This document shows, piece after piece, positions 1 through 13,634 of a stretch of 64,000 nt of DNA (within the stretch, counting starts at the first letter, position 1; each line of letters starts with the position of its first letter). The position numbers and the translations under genes were made by a program. The notes under the pieces are model-generated. The model was not told the origin of the DNA, made no database searches, and saw only the letters and a program-made list of their open reading frames with translations. The DNA comes from Tethya wilhelma (taxonomy: Eukaryota; Porifera; Demospongiae; Tethyida; Tethyidae). Where the stretch lies: contig CAXIPT010000008.1 in NCBI GenBank assembly GCA_964030475.1, forward strand, positions 4,030,568-4,094,567. The letters run 5' to 3'.

Positions 1-104
1 TGAGATTGCTGTATCTAAAAAAGGATTTTCTGAAAGAAGGATGATTTTCATACATTGTACTTGGGGTTATTTATGGTGGCATGTATATTACCAACTCAGT
101 CTAA

Positions 105-375
105 AATTGCATAGGAATCAAATCAAGTTTGAAATTACATTCAGATATTAAATTCACAGTATATTATATATAGCTTCTCAATCTTTTTTGGCATAATACG
201 TACTATACATCAAATCAAAGTCAAAATCAAAAAAATAATCACACAAAAATTGAATTAAATTCCAAATCACATAAAAAATTAAATCCAATCGCACAGAAAT
301 CAAATCAAATTCTAAAACTCAAACCCAACATCGCATAGGAATTGAATCAAATTCGAAATCACATTAATATTGAAT
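105..375. repeat. AT-rich degenerate short tandem repeat
   Basis: A loose unit of roughly 30 bp is repeated with many substitutions. It is recognisable by variants of GAATCAAATTC followed by AAATCACAT, for example near 115, 240, 290 and 340. No coding potential is seen. The rest of 1-1262 is AT-rich intergenic DNA in which I see no gene. Confidence 0.5.
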
Positions 376-1262
376 TCACAACAGTTTTACTATTTTTGAC
401 CCAAATTATGCTATTTTTATAGTACAATGGTTTTTTCCTTTTAATTTCTACCTTTTGTCATTGTCATCCATGTAGCTATATGTTTATTTGTTGTGCCTGA
501 TTTGTGTATAGGGGAGTCCTTTGCATAGGCACATGTTACCTTCTGTTCAACCCTTTTCTCATGAATAAAATCAAACAAGGTGCTAAGTTTTCTCTGTAAT
601 TTTCTGCATATTTTTTCAGTATATATACGTTACTTTCCACTTGTGGACCATCATACGGAGCAAGTAAATGGTTTCCATGTCACAACTGCTAACCATTACA
701 CTATCGTAGGTCAATTATTAAAAGGTGGGACATAGATTCTACACTCATACAAGAAGCATTTTATCTGGCTGCTAGCTGCGATAGATAGCTAGTGATGGTA
801 CACCGTTGAAATAATAATATGGTCACTGGCTCTGTCAAGAGTCTACACACGTATACATGAATAATACAATACTGCAAATCATCAGTCTAAAAAATGTTAT
901 ACAAAAATCAAACGGTATTAGTCAAAAATGGAGTCCAAATGTCTTGTTCCTGTCACGATCATATATAAGTCCAGAATAAAAGCCAGATCTATCAGTGATC
1001 AATACCTTTGACATACAGTACAGATCAAATCAGTATTCAGAACTGGAGCAGTATATATGCCTATAGCTTTATCATAATTATTAACTTACTGGCATGCAGG
1101 CTGGATGATGTCAGCTGCATTCATGCCAAGAACCATATTATGATAGGCTGGCATGGGCCACATGGAGTTGAAAGTAGATATTTCATACTCATTGATGCTA
1201 TGGTTAAAAAAAGAGGATGATACTAACTGCATACAAAATAGCTCAATTTCGTGTTAGTCTGC

Positions 1263-3026
1263 TTACCCAACAGCTCCATAATCAAAAGGTTGACCATACA
1301 AACAGTCAACAAAGCTATTGAAGGTAGGTGACACATTAGTGTGTGACTGTTGATAGGACTGATCAAACCCAGGTGAACCTGTCTCCATTGGTGATGACAG
1401 GTCTGACTCCAAATCAGATGAGCTACTTCCAGAGTTTATCTCTACAAAGAAAACAATAACGTATGGAAATCATAATATTAACATGATAGTTTAGTCCAAA
1501 TACTCTCTCACCTTTGTCAATGTCGTCCAGAGATAATACAGGCAATGTTGCAGAATCTAAGAGCAACAATATAAACACAAGATCAAGTTGCACAAATTTC
1601 TACATAATATTATAACTACCTTCTGTACCACTATTAAACTGGTCACAATTAGGAGACAATACAATATCACTTCTTGAGGCAATGTTGCTAATAAATAAAA
1701 TTAAAAAAAATAATGTAAAAACAACTTGACTTGAAAATAATTATGTAACCTAAAACATCAAATATTACTAATTTAGGTTAATACAGATCTGAAAAAGAAA
1801 TCATTAATTTTGTTAAAAAGTTGATCCTTAGAGACATCAAAGGAGAGAACATTAATTTGCACTACTATAGTACATACTGAATATCTGGAATACCAAGACC
1901 TTTCCAGTAGAGTCTGTCACCGACCAAATCGTACGGATGAGTTGCCATTACAGGACTTTGCAGCCAAGTGACAGGAATCGAGCAGTGTCATCTCAGTCGT
2001 CAATGTGACTAACTGCATCATGTGAGTGAGTTCACTTTTACAGGTGCTCTGTAGTCAAGTGACAGAAATTGCCAGTGAGAGCTGAGAACGCCAGAGTGAT
2101 TTAGAATTAGCACTTCATATACAGCCCCATGACCGATTGCATAGCACTGTACGTACGTGTTCAAATCACACTGATGATTCAGATCTCACTGCACAATTTC
2201 TGCCACTCAGACTACAGATTCCTGTAAAAGCCGGAACAAGCCACATGATGCAATCAGTTACATTAACGACTGAGATGACACTGCTCCATTCTCATTCGAT
2301 AACAAAGTCCTGCAATAGCAACTTATACATACGATTTGGTCGGTGACAGACTCAACTGGGAAGGTCTCGGTATTTCAGATAGAGTAATACAACATAATCA
2401 TCTGGTACATTGAATATACATGTGGACACACTTCAATAGGTGTGGACACATGTACAATCAATATAACAGATAATTATGCTAATTACTCACCAGTAACCAT
2501 AGAGAACAGAGCATCGTTGTATCTCCAAGTCACATCATCCAGGTATTAAAAGGATCCGAAGTATATATGTTTCAACTAAATACATACAGTGACACTCACA
2601 ATCACCCACAATAAAAAAGTACACTACATTTACCACAAAACACATCACGGATAAAATTAAAACCTGCACAAAAAGTAAACCTTTTTTGTGAACATGATGC
2701 ATCACCGCCTTCTCCAACACCAGTGCTGTGATTGTGGCATTGGGTGGATCCACTAGTTGTTGCAGTAAGCCTACTAAAACAAAAGAAGACCGATCAATTG
2801 TCATGAATGCTAGATATCTGTATTATAAAAAAAAAAACCTTTTTTCTACTGCTTCTAGTCCTTGTAGAAGAATTTTAAGAAGTTGTGAGTTGGAAAGTTT
2901 CAGCTGTTTCTTCAATTTTTTGACTCTTTTGTAATCTTCACCAACATCATCACGACCTTCTCCAAAGCATATACAGTACTGTTTTCCTCTTGTGGAACGT
3001 CTCTCTGAGTCTTTCAAGGCAGCCAT
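1263..3026 (-). CDS. unrecognised multi-exon gene with basic coiled-coil N-terminus
   Basis: I do not recognise this protein. The likely first exon (about 2841-3026) starts MAALKDSERRSTRG and contains a Lys/Leu-rich stretch around residues 32-60 (KRVKKLKKQLKL) that could form a short coiled coil. Further exons fit splice sites: about 2690-2776 (Ser/Thr/Gly-rich, ending CSQKR), about 2490-2513 (YNDALFSMVT), and acidic/Ser-rich pieces near 1620-1690, 1510-1555 and 1266-1442. The last includes SSSDLESDLSSPME and ends in an in-frame TAA or a GTAAG donor at 1263. A basic N-terminus with an acidic Ser-rich tail suggests a nuclear regulator, but that is inference. The phase between the 2490 and 1620 exons does not close, so a microexon or boundary is missing. 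The intron at 1700-2480 holds a foldback element. Confidence 0.4.
1879..2383. mobile_element. foldback (long inverted repeat) element
   Basis: The two halves of this ~500 bp segment are imperfect reverse complements over about 230 bp each. The outer ends read TATCTGGAATACCAAGACC on the left and, reverse complemented, TATCTGAAATACCGAGACC on the right. Matching blocks continue inward (GTCTGTCACCGACCAAATCG on both arms, GCAGTGTCATCTCAGTCGT on both arms). No transposase is seen. It lies in an intron of the neighbouring minus-strand gene and looks like a non-autonomous hairpin MITE. Confidence 0.75.
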
Positions 3027-3448
3027 GGCTAATTTACTTCTGTACCCCAGATGTCTTTCAAGTTTCTGCTTGCTTGAAAATTGTGTTGATGTTTATAAAA
3101 GTGATTCCTTTTATAGAAATCACAACACGTGATGCCATTAACGTAATGTATGAATGTACTTAGGGCACCAGCTCCTTAGGTTCCTACTGCAGGCATGTAG
3201 GTGGTTGACATTCTTAGGAAATGTAAACACAAATTGCTGATGAATCACAACACAGTTGATTTACACAACTCATGACCCTGTGTCTACTACAATTGCACAA
3301 CAATTTCCTAAGGATTATCTTAGGAGTACACAAGCACTTGAGGGCACGCCAATATCACATGTTTGAACTTTCCTTAGGAGACTACACTCACTCTACTCAT
3401 TGTTGACACAAACATTCAAACGTCACAAAATTAAACATTTTTTTATTC

Positions 3449-5538
<2,090 letters not shown>

Positions 5539-5860
5539 TGTTCGAGTGTGAAAGAAAGAGAGCCACGTTGAATTTCAATATTTCGTAACGATTGTACACA
5601 GTACGGATAATTAGAGAGAACGGAATGTGTTGCATGTGGACGCAATGTAAAAAAAACCATAATGGATGAAAAGTGGCACAATCTAATAACTTGCAAGACA
5701 AAAAATAGCAAAATTAAAAAGGAAAAAATCACAAAAACATACACTGTAACTGGCCACAAGGTTACTGTTATTGTACAGAAGGAAAGTAGAGCTGCATGCA
5801 GCGGCTTGCATGATCACATCACGAATTTAAAGCGTAACACAATGAAGAGCATTGAAGAGC
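5539..5860. other. intergenic spacer YIPF5 / family member A
   Basis: This holds the presumed promoter of YIPF5 (minus) and the 3' end of family member A (minus). It is AT-rich and has no convincing gene. Confidence 0.4.
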
Positions 5861-6896
5861 TCATTCATCTGAAGCAGAATCATCCTCCTCATCATCGATA
5901 GTGACAGTGCCTAGATCAATCGTGGGCCAATCTGGTCGAACAAGGCTGATCCCCCAGTCTAGCAGAGTCTGTGTCATATGATACTCAACTTGAACTTTAC
6001 CAATCTCGTCTCCAATATTGTAGGTCGCCATTGAAACCATTTCACCAGGGCTCTTCTCGATCTCCTTTTTCTTATTTTTTGGAGGATCATATGGTTTTCC
6101 ATCTCTCAATAGTTTGCCTCTCCTAGTGGTCGTCATAGTGTATTTCTTGTCGGTGACTTTATCAACATCTTTCTTGTTTGCTTGAATGAAATCGATCGAT
6201 TTTTTCTTTCTTGGGCTGTTTGACGGACGCATTTCGTTGTGGGAAAACGACACAAAATGACGAACAACTTCAACCTTTCCAATGTTAAAGGTTCGCTTAG
6301 ATTCAACCCGGTCAGTCTACATACAATAACAAGCATTAGATACACATTTACGAAAGAGGCTTTGTCTGGCCACGTTAAACCATGCACAAGTACCTCACTC
6401 TCAGCAAATCTTGGTAGTGAGAACAAAAACTCACTATAACTGTCATCCTCTCCTGGAAAGCCTTCGACAATTCTATCATGAATAAAGGATAACCATAGGG
6501 TATTGAGAGTACAGATAATTTCAACCATCAATTTACTTGCTCTGGCCTGGATGCAGAAAAAAATTGGCCACTCTCACCCCATCAACATAAACTTTGTAGT
6601 ATGACAGAAAACACCATGGCTCAGCATACACCTGTCAAAGTGAAATAAAATGGACTTTGCATACAGAGTAGGCATGAATCAATACATACCTTTATCTCAT
6701 ATGGAGTCACTGGCCACTTCTGGGACTCAACCTGTTCACTGTACTTACAGAACTCCTTGATTTCAACCCAGTAGGTCACTGGAGCCCACAAGATGCTCTC
6801 CACCAGTAATCTGCGGGGGTCTTCTGGGTGAGGGTACTCAGAGAGAGCTTTCCCACCAACTAGAATTGTAAATCCAAACTTACCATTTGAAGGCAT
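5861..6896 (-). CDS. uncharacterised family member A (fungal DUF7918-like)
   Basis: Four exons (6690-6896, 6537-6631, 6394-6472, 5861-6316) give 278 residues. The order of segments is: MPSNGKFGFTILVGGK; an EYPHPED/VESILWAPVTY strand; WPVTPYEIK; a VYVDGVRVANFFLHPGQ strand; EFLFSLPRF; an FNIGKVEVV strand; the Lys/Thr-rich block SIDFIQANKKDVDKVTDKKYTM; and a C-terminal HMTQTLLDWGI helix. The beta-rich plan (extension strand, VDG, F-x-F, IGxxEV) recalls from memory the fungal domain DUF7918. Function is unknown. An in-frame upstream ATG at 6963 would add 22 residues translated through the E2F-like palindrome. I chose MPSNG because paralogues C and D start at the equivalent point. It is a tandem duplicate of member B. 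Confidence 0.85.
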
Positions 6897-6929
6897 GCTG
6901 GCTGGGAACCCAAAACTGCTGATCAAACA

Positions 6930-6961
6930 TTTCCCGCGCGCGGGAAAGTCAGGTGACGTCA
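6930..6961. promoter_or_regulatory. E2F-like palindrome plus CRE upstream of member A
   Basis: Positions 6930-6947 read TTTCCCGCGCGCGGGAAA, a perfect palindrome made of two facing E2F-type sites. Positions 6954-6961 are the CRE/ATF octamer TGACGTCA. The same pair in the same spacing lies upstream of member B. No binding data exist; the assignment is by consensus. Confidence 0.55.
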
Positions 6962-6980
6962 TGTTTAAATATAAACAAAA

Positions 6981-7089
6981 CTCTCTTAGTGGACTGTGGT
7001 TGTGGCTGCTGCTTCTCATATGGTCCCAGCTTTGCTTGGCCTTCCATTGTAAATCCCAGCCAGATAGGTAGAATCCTTGATGATAGGAT
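6981..7089 (-). pseudogene. YIPF5 exon-1 fragment (duplicated relic)
   Basis: This stretch matches the minus-strand YIPF5 exon 1 around 5402-5504. Shared blocks include GCTTGGCCTTCCATTGT and GGTAGAATCCTTG, with substitutions and small indels in between. No other YIPF5 exons follow. It marks the boundary of a tandem duplication that carried part of YIPF5 along with the ancestor of members A and B. Confidence 0.8.
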
Positions 7090-7362
7090 TACATTTTGTA
7101 ACATGTAAGCTTACAGCCTCATAATTAGAGCAATGTACATAATGAACACAAATAAAATTCATAATAGACAAATTGTATAGCTGCAGATGCAAGCTAATAA
7201 CCCAACAATCTAGCAAACAAAATGGGGGGAAAATGCAAAAATTCAAAAAAAATCACAAACTTTTACTGTTGCTCCATTCCACTATCAATCATATAATAAT
7301 AATATATGCATGGGAAGGGATAAAAGTATATATGAGTCAAATTTGAAAAGACTAAGGGGAAC
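7090..7362. other. AT-rich spacer 3' of member B
   Basis: This is low-complexity A-rich DNA between the YIPF5 relic and the stop codon of member B. No gene is seen. Confidence 0.4.
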
Positions 7363-8418
7363 TCATTCAGCTGAAGCAGAATCATCCTCCTTATGGTCAA
7401 CAGTGACTGTGCTTGGATCAACTGTGGACCAATCGGGTCGGTCAAGGCTGATCCCCCAATCTAACAGTGTCTGGGTCATGTGATACTCCACTTGAACTCT
7501 TCCAATCTCATCTCCAATGTCGTAGATTTTCCTGGAGACCATTTCATCGGGGCTGTTCTCAATCTCCCTTTTCCTCTTCTTTTTACGATCATATGGTTTC
7601 ACATCTCTCAATAGTTTGCCTCTCCTAGTGGTCGTCATAGTGTATTTCTTGTCGGTGACTTTATCAACATCTTTCTTGTTTGCTTGAATGAAATCAATTG
7701 ATTTTTCCTTTCTTGAGCTGTTTGACGGACGCATTTCCTTACGGGAAAATGACACAAAATAACGAACAACTTCAACCTTTCCAATGTTGAAGGTTCGCTT
7801 AGATTCAACACGGTCAGACTACATGTAAGAAAAGGACATTTAAGTACTAAAGACAGCCAGTCTTGTGTGGCCATCAAATTTCAACCGCCACATCCACCTA
7901 CCTCACTCTCTGCAAATCTTGGCAGAGAGAATAAAAATTCATTATAGCTGTCATCTCCGGCTCGAAACCCTTTCACAATCCTAACAGACAAATAAAACAT
8001 GTAGTACTAACAAGATAATGAAACTGAAGACATATTTAAGTATCCATACCTGCTATGGCCTGGATGTAAAAAAAAGCTAGCAACTTTTACTCCATCAACA
8101 TACACCTTGTACTTTGACAAAACACACCATGGCTCAGCATACACCTGACAATGAGAGGGATGGAGACTATAGTATACAGAACAGCCATGACAAATACATG
8201 ATGCATACCTTTATCTCATATGGAGTCACTGGCCACTTCTGGGACTCAACCTGTTCACTGTACTTACAGAACTCCTTGATTTCAACCCAGTAGGTCACTG
8301 GAGCCCACAAGATGCTCTCCACCAGTAATCTGCGGGGGTCTTCTGGGTGAGGGTACTCAGAGAGAGCTTTCCCACCAACTAGAATCGAAAATCCAAATTT
8401 ACCATTTGAAGGCATCAT
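7363..8418 (-). CDS. uncharacterised family member B (fungal DUF7918-like)
   Basis: Four exons (8209-8418, 8050-8144, 7902-7980, 7363-7818) give 279 residues counted from MMPSNG. The exon structure, intron phases and most of the sequence match member A. The central exon is nearly identical to A over WVEIKEFCKYSEQVESQKWP and the following WPVTPYEIK. Differences include HPGHSR for HPGQSK, and IVKGFRAGDDSYNE for IVEGFPGEDDSYSE. An upstream in-frame ATG at 8481 would again extend it by 21-22 residues through the palindrome. The 5' end is divergent from member C. Confidence 0.85.
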
Positions 8419-8448
8419 GAAACGTTCAAACTGCTGATCAATCAAACA

Positions 8449-8480
8449 TTTCCCGCGCGCGGGAAAGTCAGGTGACGTCA
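8449..8480. promoter_or_regulatory. shared divergent promoter of B and C: E2F-like palindrome plus CRE
   Basis: 8449-8466 repeats the 18-bp palindrome seen at 6930, and 8473-8480 is TGACGTCA. It lies about 30 bp from the start of B and about 105 bp from the ATG of C, within the 167 bp between the two starts, so it could serve both genes. Confidence 0.55.
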
Positions 8481-8585
8481 TGTTTCAATATTTTGCGCGG
8501 GCATTCAAACCACTAACCCAACTGCAAACAAGCTGTCTCTTTCTGAGTTTTTCTGGAGTTTTATCAAAGAGAAATAGGATTTACT

Positions 8586-9516
8586 ATGCCCAATAGTACT
8601 TACTTTAAGTTTTCTGTACTTGTAGCTGACACTCCTCTCCCAGAATATATGAAAGATGGAGAGTATTTCGTGGAGAGCAACCTATGGACTCCAGTGAGCT
8701 ACATGCAGAGAGTGAGGGAGATAGCTTATGGTGAAATAGAGGAGCAAGAATGGCCGGTGACACCTTACAAAATCCTCGTATCTACAAAGCCAAACTGTCC
8801 ACAGAGTTGGTTTCACGTTCACATAGATGGTGCTGTAGTGAATAGAATGGTTCTCAAAAGTGGACAGGAATGGTGAGTTTGTAGCCTGCTTTACTCTAAA
8901 ATTCTTATCTTTAGGGACATATTTTCGAGTCTTGTTGACTAGAAAATAATTATTCAGGGTTTGCAATGGATTTTCTGATGTTGAAGGTACTAGAGAGTTC
9001 CTGTTTGCTCTCCCGAGGTTTTCTAGGGATGAAAACGATCGGCTCAGTTCAGATAGAAAGACAAAAGTTGGAACAATTGAAATTGTTCAATCACATGCTG
9101 CTTTTGCCGAAAGAAAGTTGCATGCACCAACAGATACAGCTTTTGACCAAGCCAACAAGAAAGATGCCTTCAATGTCACCAAAGGAAAGCATACTATGTC
9201 CACCACCAAGAAAGGAAAGCTCACTGAAAAGACACCATTAGGATACTCGGCAAAGCCACAGATGAGAGATTTTTATAGTCATGGTGCCGAGATTGATCGT
9301 CTTGTAGTCCAATACCACATGGCTCATTCTTTGAAGGTAATGGCATGTGTGTGTGTGTGTGTGGAATGAGGGTTAGTCAATGAGTTGGTCTAAAATGTGT
9401 GGGTTTTTTTTTGTTTTTTTTGCTTGCTGCAGGATATGGGTATTACTGTTCAGCCTGTTGACTGGGAACACTCCCAAACAGCTATAAATGCTATAAAGAG
9501 AGAGAAGGGAAACTGA
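8586..9516 (+). CDS. uncharacterised family member C (fungal DUF7918-like)
   Basis: Three exons (8586-8872, 8958-9336, 9433-9516) give 249 residues. It shares the family plan: MPNSTYFKFSVLVADTPLPEY; an FVESNLWTPVSY strand; WPVTPYKIL; VHIDGAVVNRMVLKSGQ; EFLFALPRF; KVGTIEIV; FDQANKKDAFNVTKGKHTMS; and HMAHSLKDMGI. It is more diverged than the A/B pair. It lacks the acidic tail of A and B, ending soon after VDWEH. Exon merging differs from A/B: C has two introns, A and B have three. It is transcribed away from B. Confidence 0.85.
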
Positions 9517-12102
9517 ACTAGGAACTTGTATTATTTCAGAATTGTTGCTGCTACTGAACCTTGAATATTGTGTGTATACTATGAACTATCCAGCTAGATG
9601 TCTGTGGGTCAAAATCATTACCCTCCACGTGTGTTTGTTTACTATCAGGTTATTACTGAGCATGCGCGAAACCACGTGTAGTTTCGATTAAGTGAGTGGG
9701 CGTTTCTTGGAATCGTTTGTGGTGATTCCGAGTAGACAAACTTAGGTCTTTCCAGTTAACTACATAGCTACAGGTTCTTCACAAGAACTGGTCATTTTCC
9801 GTATTGTTAGCTGCAAATCGTTAAAACAAACAGCGAGTTTTACCAAGAACAGGCCGACGGGTGCTATTGAAATGGTGAGCTATTCTGAGAGTTATAAATG
9901 AATGTCCTGTATAAAATCCAGTGATCTACACAGAATAGCATGCTTTTTCCCTTCAATATCAGTTCCCTTACTTTACATATAAGCGGAGCTTCTGCTAATA
10001 GGGCCACACATGTGGCATTGCATGATATGTATTATGAATGGAATTGTGTAAGGAATATATGGGCCACTGCCATGTGACTATAAGTCTGGTCTTAGTTTCA
10101 GTTTACTGTTAGTTTCACAGTTCCATGGCAAGTGGGGAACTTGATATAATAGAGTAAGAAGTGAGACTGGCATAGATTAGGTAAGGGTAGGTAGAGTTCC
10201 AGCATAGGGTTCAGGCAAGACTTAAATGCAAAAATATTAAATGGCTTTTTTTTTGTAGTAACAATAATTCTTGTGCATGTATATACATACTTCTATCACC
10301 ATTTATATGAATTGAATATCAGTATTATTATTATGCATACATTATTATACAGCCAGGTACACTTTTTCCGATAATGAACCACCAAGCTGTGCAGCTGGTG
10401 ATAGTGGTGATGATATGATCTCTGGCTGGCTGGGTTTCTCCTAGTCAGACTTGAAGCTGAAGGTGCATGAGTTCTCGGAATCAGGTATATAGGTCAGGTT
10501 GTAGTAGCATACTTTACCACAACTGACAGTGCCATTACTTTAATGACATACCAAGTAAAGTGTAGAATTACAATACCCACCATGTGCTTGTCAGTGTATA
10601 AGATTTCACCCTTGCCTTGAGCCTCTCCAGTGAACATACCACTAACTGGTACACCCTTAAAACCATTGAAGATTTTCACGGAATGTATGTATGTGTATAG
10701 TTCTGGGTATGGTTGTGTGGAAACCAGTATGAACCTGTATGTGTGTGTATAGTTCTGGGTTATGTTGTGAGCAAACCTAAGCTGTGTGAGTGTGTGTGTG
10801 TGTGTCTGAGTGAAGAAGCCTAACATGTCTGCGATGCATGTGGCCCACTCTTTCTAGTAATTGAACAATCTTTAGGGAATCGTATGCATGAGCATTGTTC
10901 TCGCTAGAAATGTAAAACTTTTCCTCTTATTGATAATAATAACTACTAGCCTCACCGGCTCCATATGTACACATGATATTATCATACATGTGTTGTACAT
11001 ACTGTGGGAAATAATCGTACTGACTGTAATGGTCTGGATGTGGATATGGTATGGATCGATCCATGGGTAGTAGTTAGCATTAATTTCAATGTGATATATT
11101 TCCCTTGTTTTTAATATTGAGAAGTGTTGTCAGAAAGATAGATAATAATTCTGTGTAGTTATTGTAGCCAATTGATATATAGTGGTTTGGGAAGAAGTGT
11201 TTCTTTAACGGTACATTGGGTGACTATGGAGTGTTTTATTGTAACTCTAAGTATCTATAAAGCTGTCATGTATTCTGAGATCTTGACTATTTTGTACCGT
11301 AGTCTATGCCCATGCTGTAGATACTGGATTGTTTCAATGGTGCAGTAGCTATTGCAATAATTATTGTGAGTTTGTCTAATAATTATAGTAATCAATTTTG
11401 AATTAACAAATTTGTGTACAATTTCTTTTAGCAAACAACCTTTTGGTCTCTAATCATTAATTATTGTTAATTAAGGTGGTTGATTGACCTTGGTTGATGT
11501 ACAAATCATCAATCGTTAATTATTATTAATTTTGACGCCTCTAGGTCAATATTGAACACTATCATTGATATAGGAGGCATGTGGTCTACATAGCTATTCA
11601 TGCTGTACTAGTCACAGTTATATATATAACCTGATAGTAGCCTGTTTGTTACCCCCCAAGTAACGTGTCGATATAGACAGTGATTATCAGATTCAAATAT
11701 TAATTTTTTATTGTTGTTGAGACTTCAAGACTGTTGTGCTATACAGAGAGAGGCAGAGATTTACATTGGACAAAACAAAGTAAAATAATTGTATGGAAAA
11801 TAGAATCATGAAGATAATAATAATTATATGAATTCCATAGAACTGTAAGATGTGTACGAGGAAAAGTGAAGAATGTGTACACACACACACACACACAAAT
11901 TGCCACAAATAAGAACAGCGTACATGACAGTTGACAATACAACATTGACAATAATAAGGACAGCAATTATATTAAAAAATACCAGCGATTGTGGATTTCA
12001 TACACACACACAAATACACAAAACACACACAAACATATATACAAAACACAGAAGAATATATCTTTATTATTCTGACTTGTTACAAATCAGAGATGTAATG
12101 TT
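9517..12102. other. intergenic region with a possible short plus-strand gene
   Basis: 9640-9890 is a promoter-like patch with CACGTG boxes and a GCATGCGC (NRF1-type) core, followed by an exon-like end ATG|GTGAGC at 9870. Possible downstream exons are 10354-10398 (MPGTLFPIMNHQAVQL if joined) and 10447-10484 (SDLKLKVHEFSES), but no complete frame emerges. The rest, 10830-12100, is AT-rich with a CA repeat at 11879-11898 and no gene that I can support. Confidence 0.3.
10577..10690 (-). other. possible MORN-like exon fragment
   Basis: The minus strand encodes VSGMFTGEAQGKGEILYTDK followed by a GTGGGT donor. This resembles one MORN repeat (G-x-F-x-G-x-x-G-x-G). No clean acceptor and no partner exons were found, so it may be a relic or chance. 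Confidence 0.2.
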
Positions 12103-13188
12103 TCATGAGCTTACAGCTGTAACTTGTAAAGCACCTTCTAATACTGGATTGACAGCAGGTACTTCTGTTTTAATGTTTGCTGATAAATACTCACTAGAGA
12201 ATGTTTTTGACGGAGATAAACACGATGATGATGATGGACTGTTTGTTGAAAGCTTAGGACTGGAGGGATTTGAATGAGACTTTGCTGGTGAGCTGGGACG
12301 AGCGACACCGGGTGGAGTGATTGGTGGACTGCCTGGAGGGGTGGCGGAAGAACTCGATCTTCTCACGACAACTCGCGACCAATCTGTTGGACGAAGTTTA
12401 ACTCCCATTTCTTCGAGTGTGTGACCCATGCGATAGTTGACCGTCAATCTTCCGCACTCTCTTCCCACTCTCCACAGTTTCTTCAGCTGGACGTCATAAG
12501 GAGCCGATCTGTGAATGTAGCGACCTTTCTTTGTCGTTGACATTGTGTATTTGCCTTCTGTTACTTTGTAAGCGTCCTTCTTTGTTGCTTGGTTGAACTC
12601 AATGTCTTTCACTGAACGGTACTCTTCTTTCACGTAACTTGCTTCGCAACGGACTATCTCGATGGTACCAATTCGTGACTGTCTCTTCTTGTCCAGAGGA
12701 TTTGTAGTGGCAGCAAATTTCGGTAGAGCAAACAGAAATTCTCTTAGTCCTTCTTTGTCTTCGAATCCACCAATGATTCTAGAGTAGAAAAGAAAAATTG
12801 AATGATGAACTAGACTGCATATTATAATAATATTATTGAGTATAGACTACTGTTAATACTGCACCTTTACAAACTTAATTGCTGGACTTTATGAGACTTA
12901 CTTTGTCTGTCCTTTCTCCAACATCAACTTGGTCACTCTGACTCCATCCACGTAGATGAAGATGACACTCATCTCACAGTGCGGTGCCATCTGGATGAAG
13001 ATTTGATATGGAGTCACTGGGCACTTCTGGACCTCTTTCTCTCCATTCACCAGCTCCGCTGTCTCTTGGTTGTAGCTGAAAGGTGTGTAGAGGTTGCTTT
13101 CCACGTATACTCTTCCTTCGTGCACGTACTCCGGCACAGGACGGCCAGCTATGAGCACTGAGAATCCAAAGAAGCTATCGGTTGGCAT
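12103..13188 (-). CDS. uncharacterised family member D with Ser/Pro-rich tail
   Basis: Two exons (12902-13188, 12103-12778) give 320 residues. The first ~235 follow the family plan: MPTDSFFGFSVLIAGRPVPEY; a YVESNLYTPFSY strand; PVTPYQIFI; YVDGVRVTKLMLEKGQ; EFLFALPKF; IGTIEIVR; FNQATKKDAYKVTEGKYTMS; and RMGHTLEEMGV. Unlike A-C it adds about 80 residues rich in Ser and Pro (SSSSATPPGSPP, SPAKSHSNPSSPK) and ending with IKTEV, a sumoylation-type motif. A disordered regulatory tail on this copy suggests specialisation, possibly nuclear; that is inference. It is separated from A-C by about 2.6 kb. Confidence 0.85.
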
Positions 13189-13634
13189 TGTCTGATTATA
13201 GTCTTAGTGATATATTTGTGAGACTGTGAGTGTACTCAAACAGCAAGATAATTTGTGAGCCTAGTACTATTGAAGGCTTTTATAGCACGCTCGCTTCCGT
13301 TTGATTGTTTGCTTATGAATTACCGCATCTTTCCTGGTAAGCGTGCATGTTTCCTGTATTGTAAAGTGCTTGAGTAGTGGGCGCTGGTTTAGGGAAGTTC
13401 TTGGAATGTGCATTATACAAACTACACACTTGTACTCAATTCTGGGTAGACATTTTGCATAAAAAATCATTGTCTAGCACCTAGGAGCAACCAAATACAG
13501 ATAATGGCTAGTGCAAGACCACATGATTGGAATTGTCATTGAAAGTGCATTGTGTGTGTGTGAGTGTGTGTGTGTGTGTGTATGACTGATTGTGCATTTG
13601 TAAACAAAGTCATGTGTGTACAATGTATATACAA
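13189..13634. other. 5' flank of member D
   Basis: This is the presumed promoter of member D plus a GT repeat (13551-13583). No gene is seen. Confidence 0.4.
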
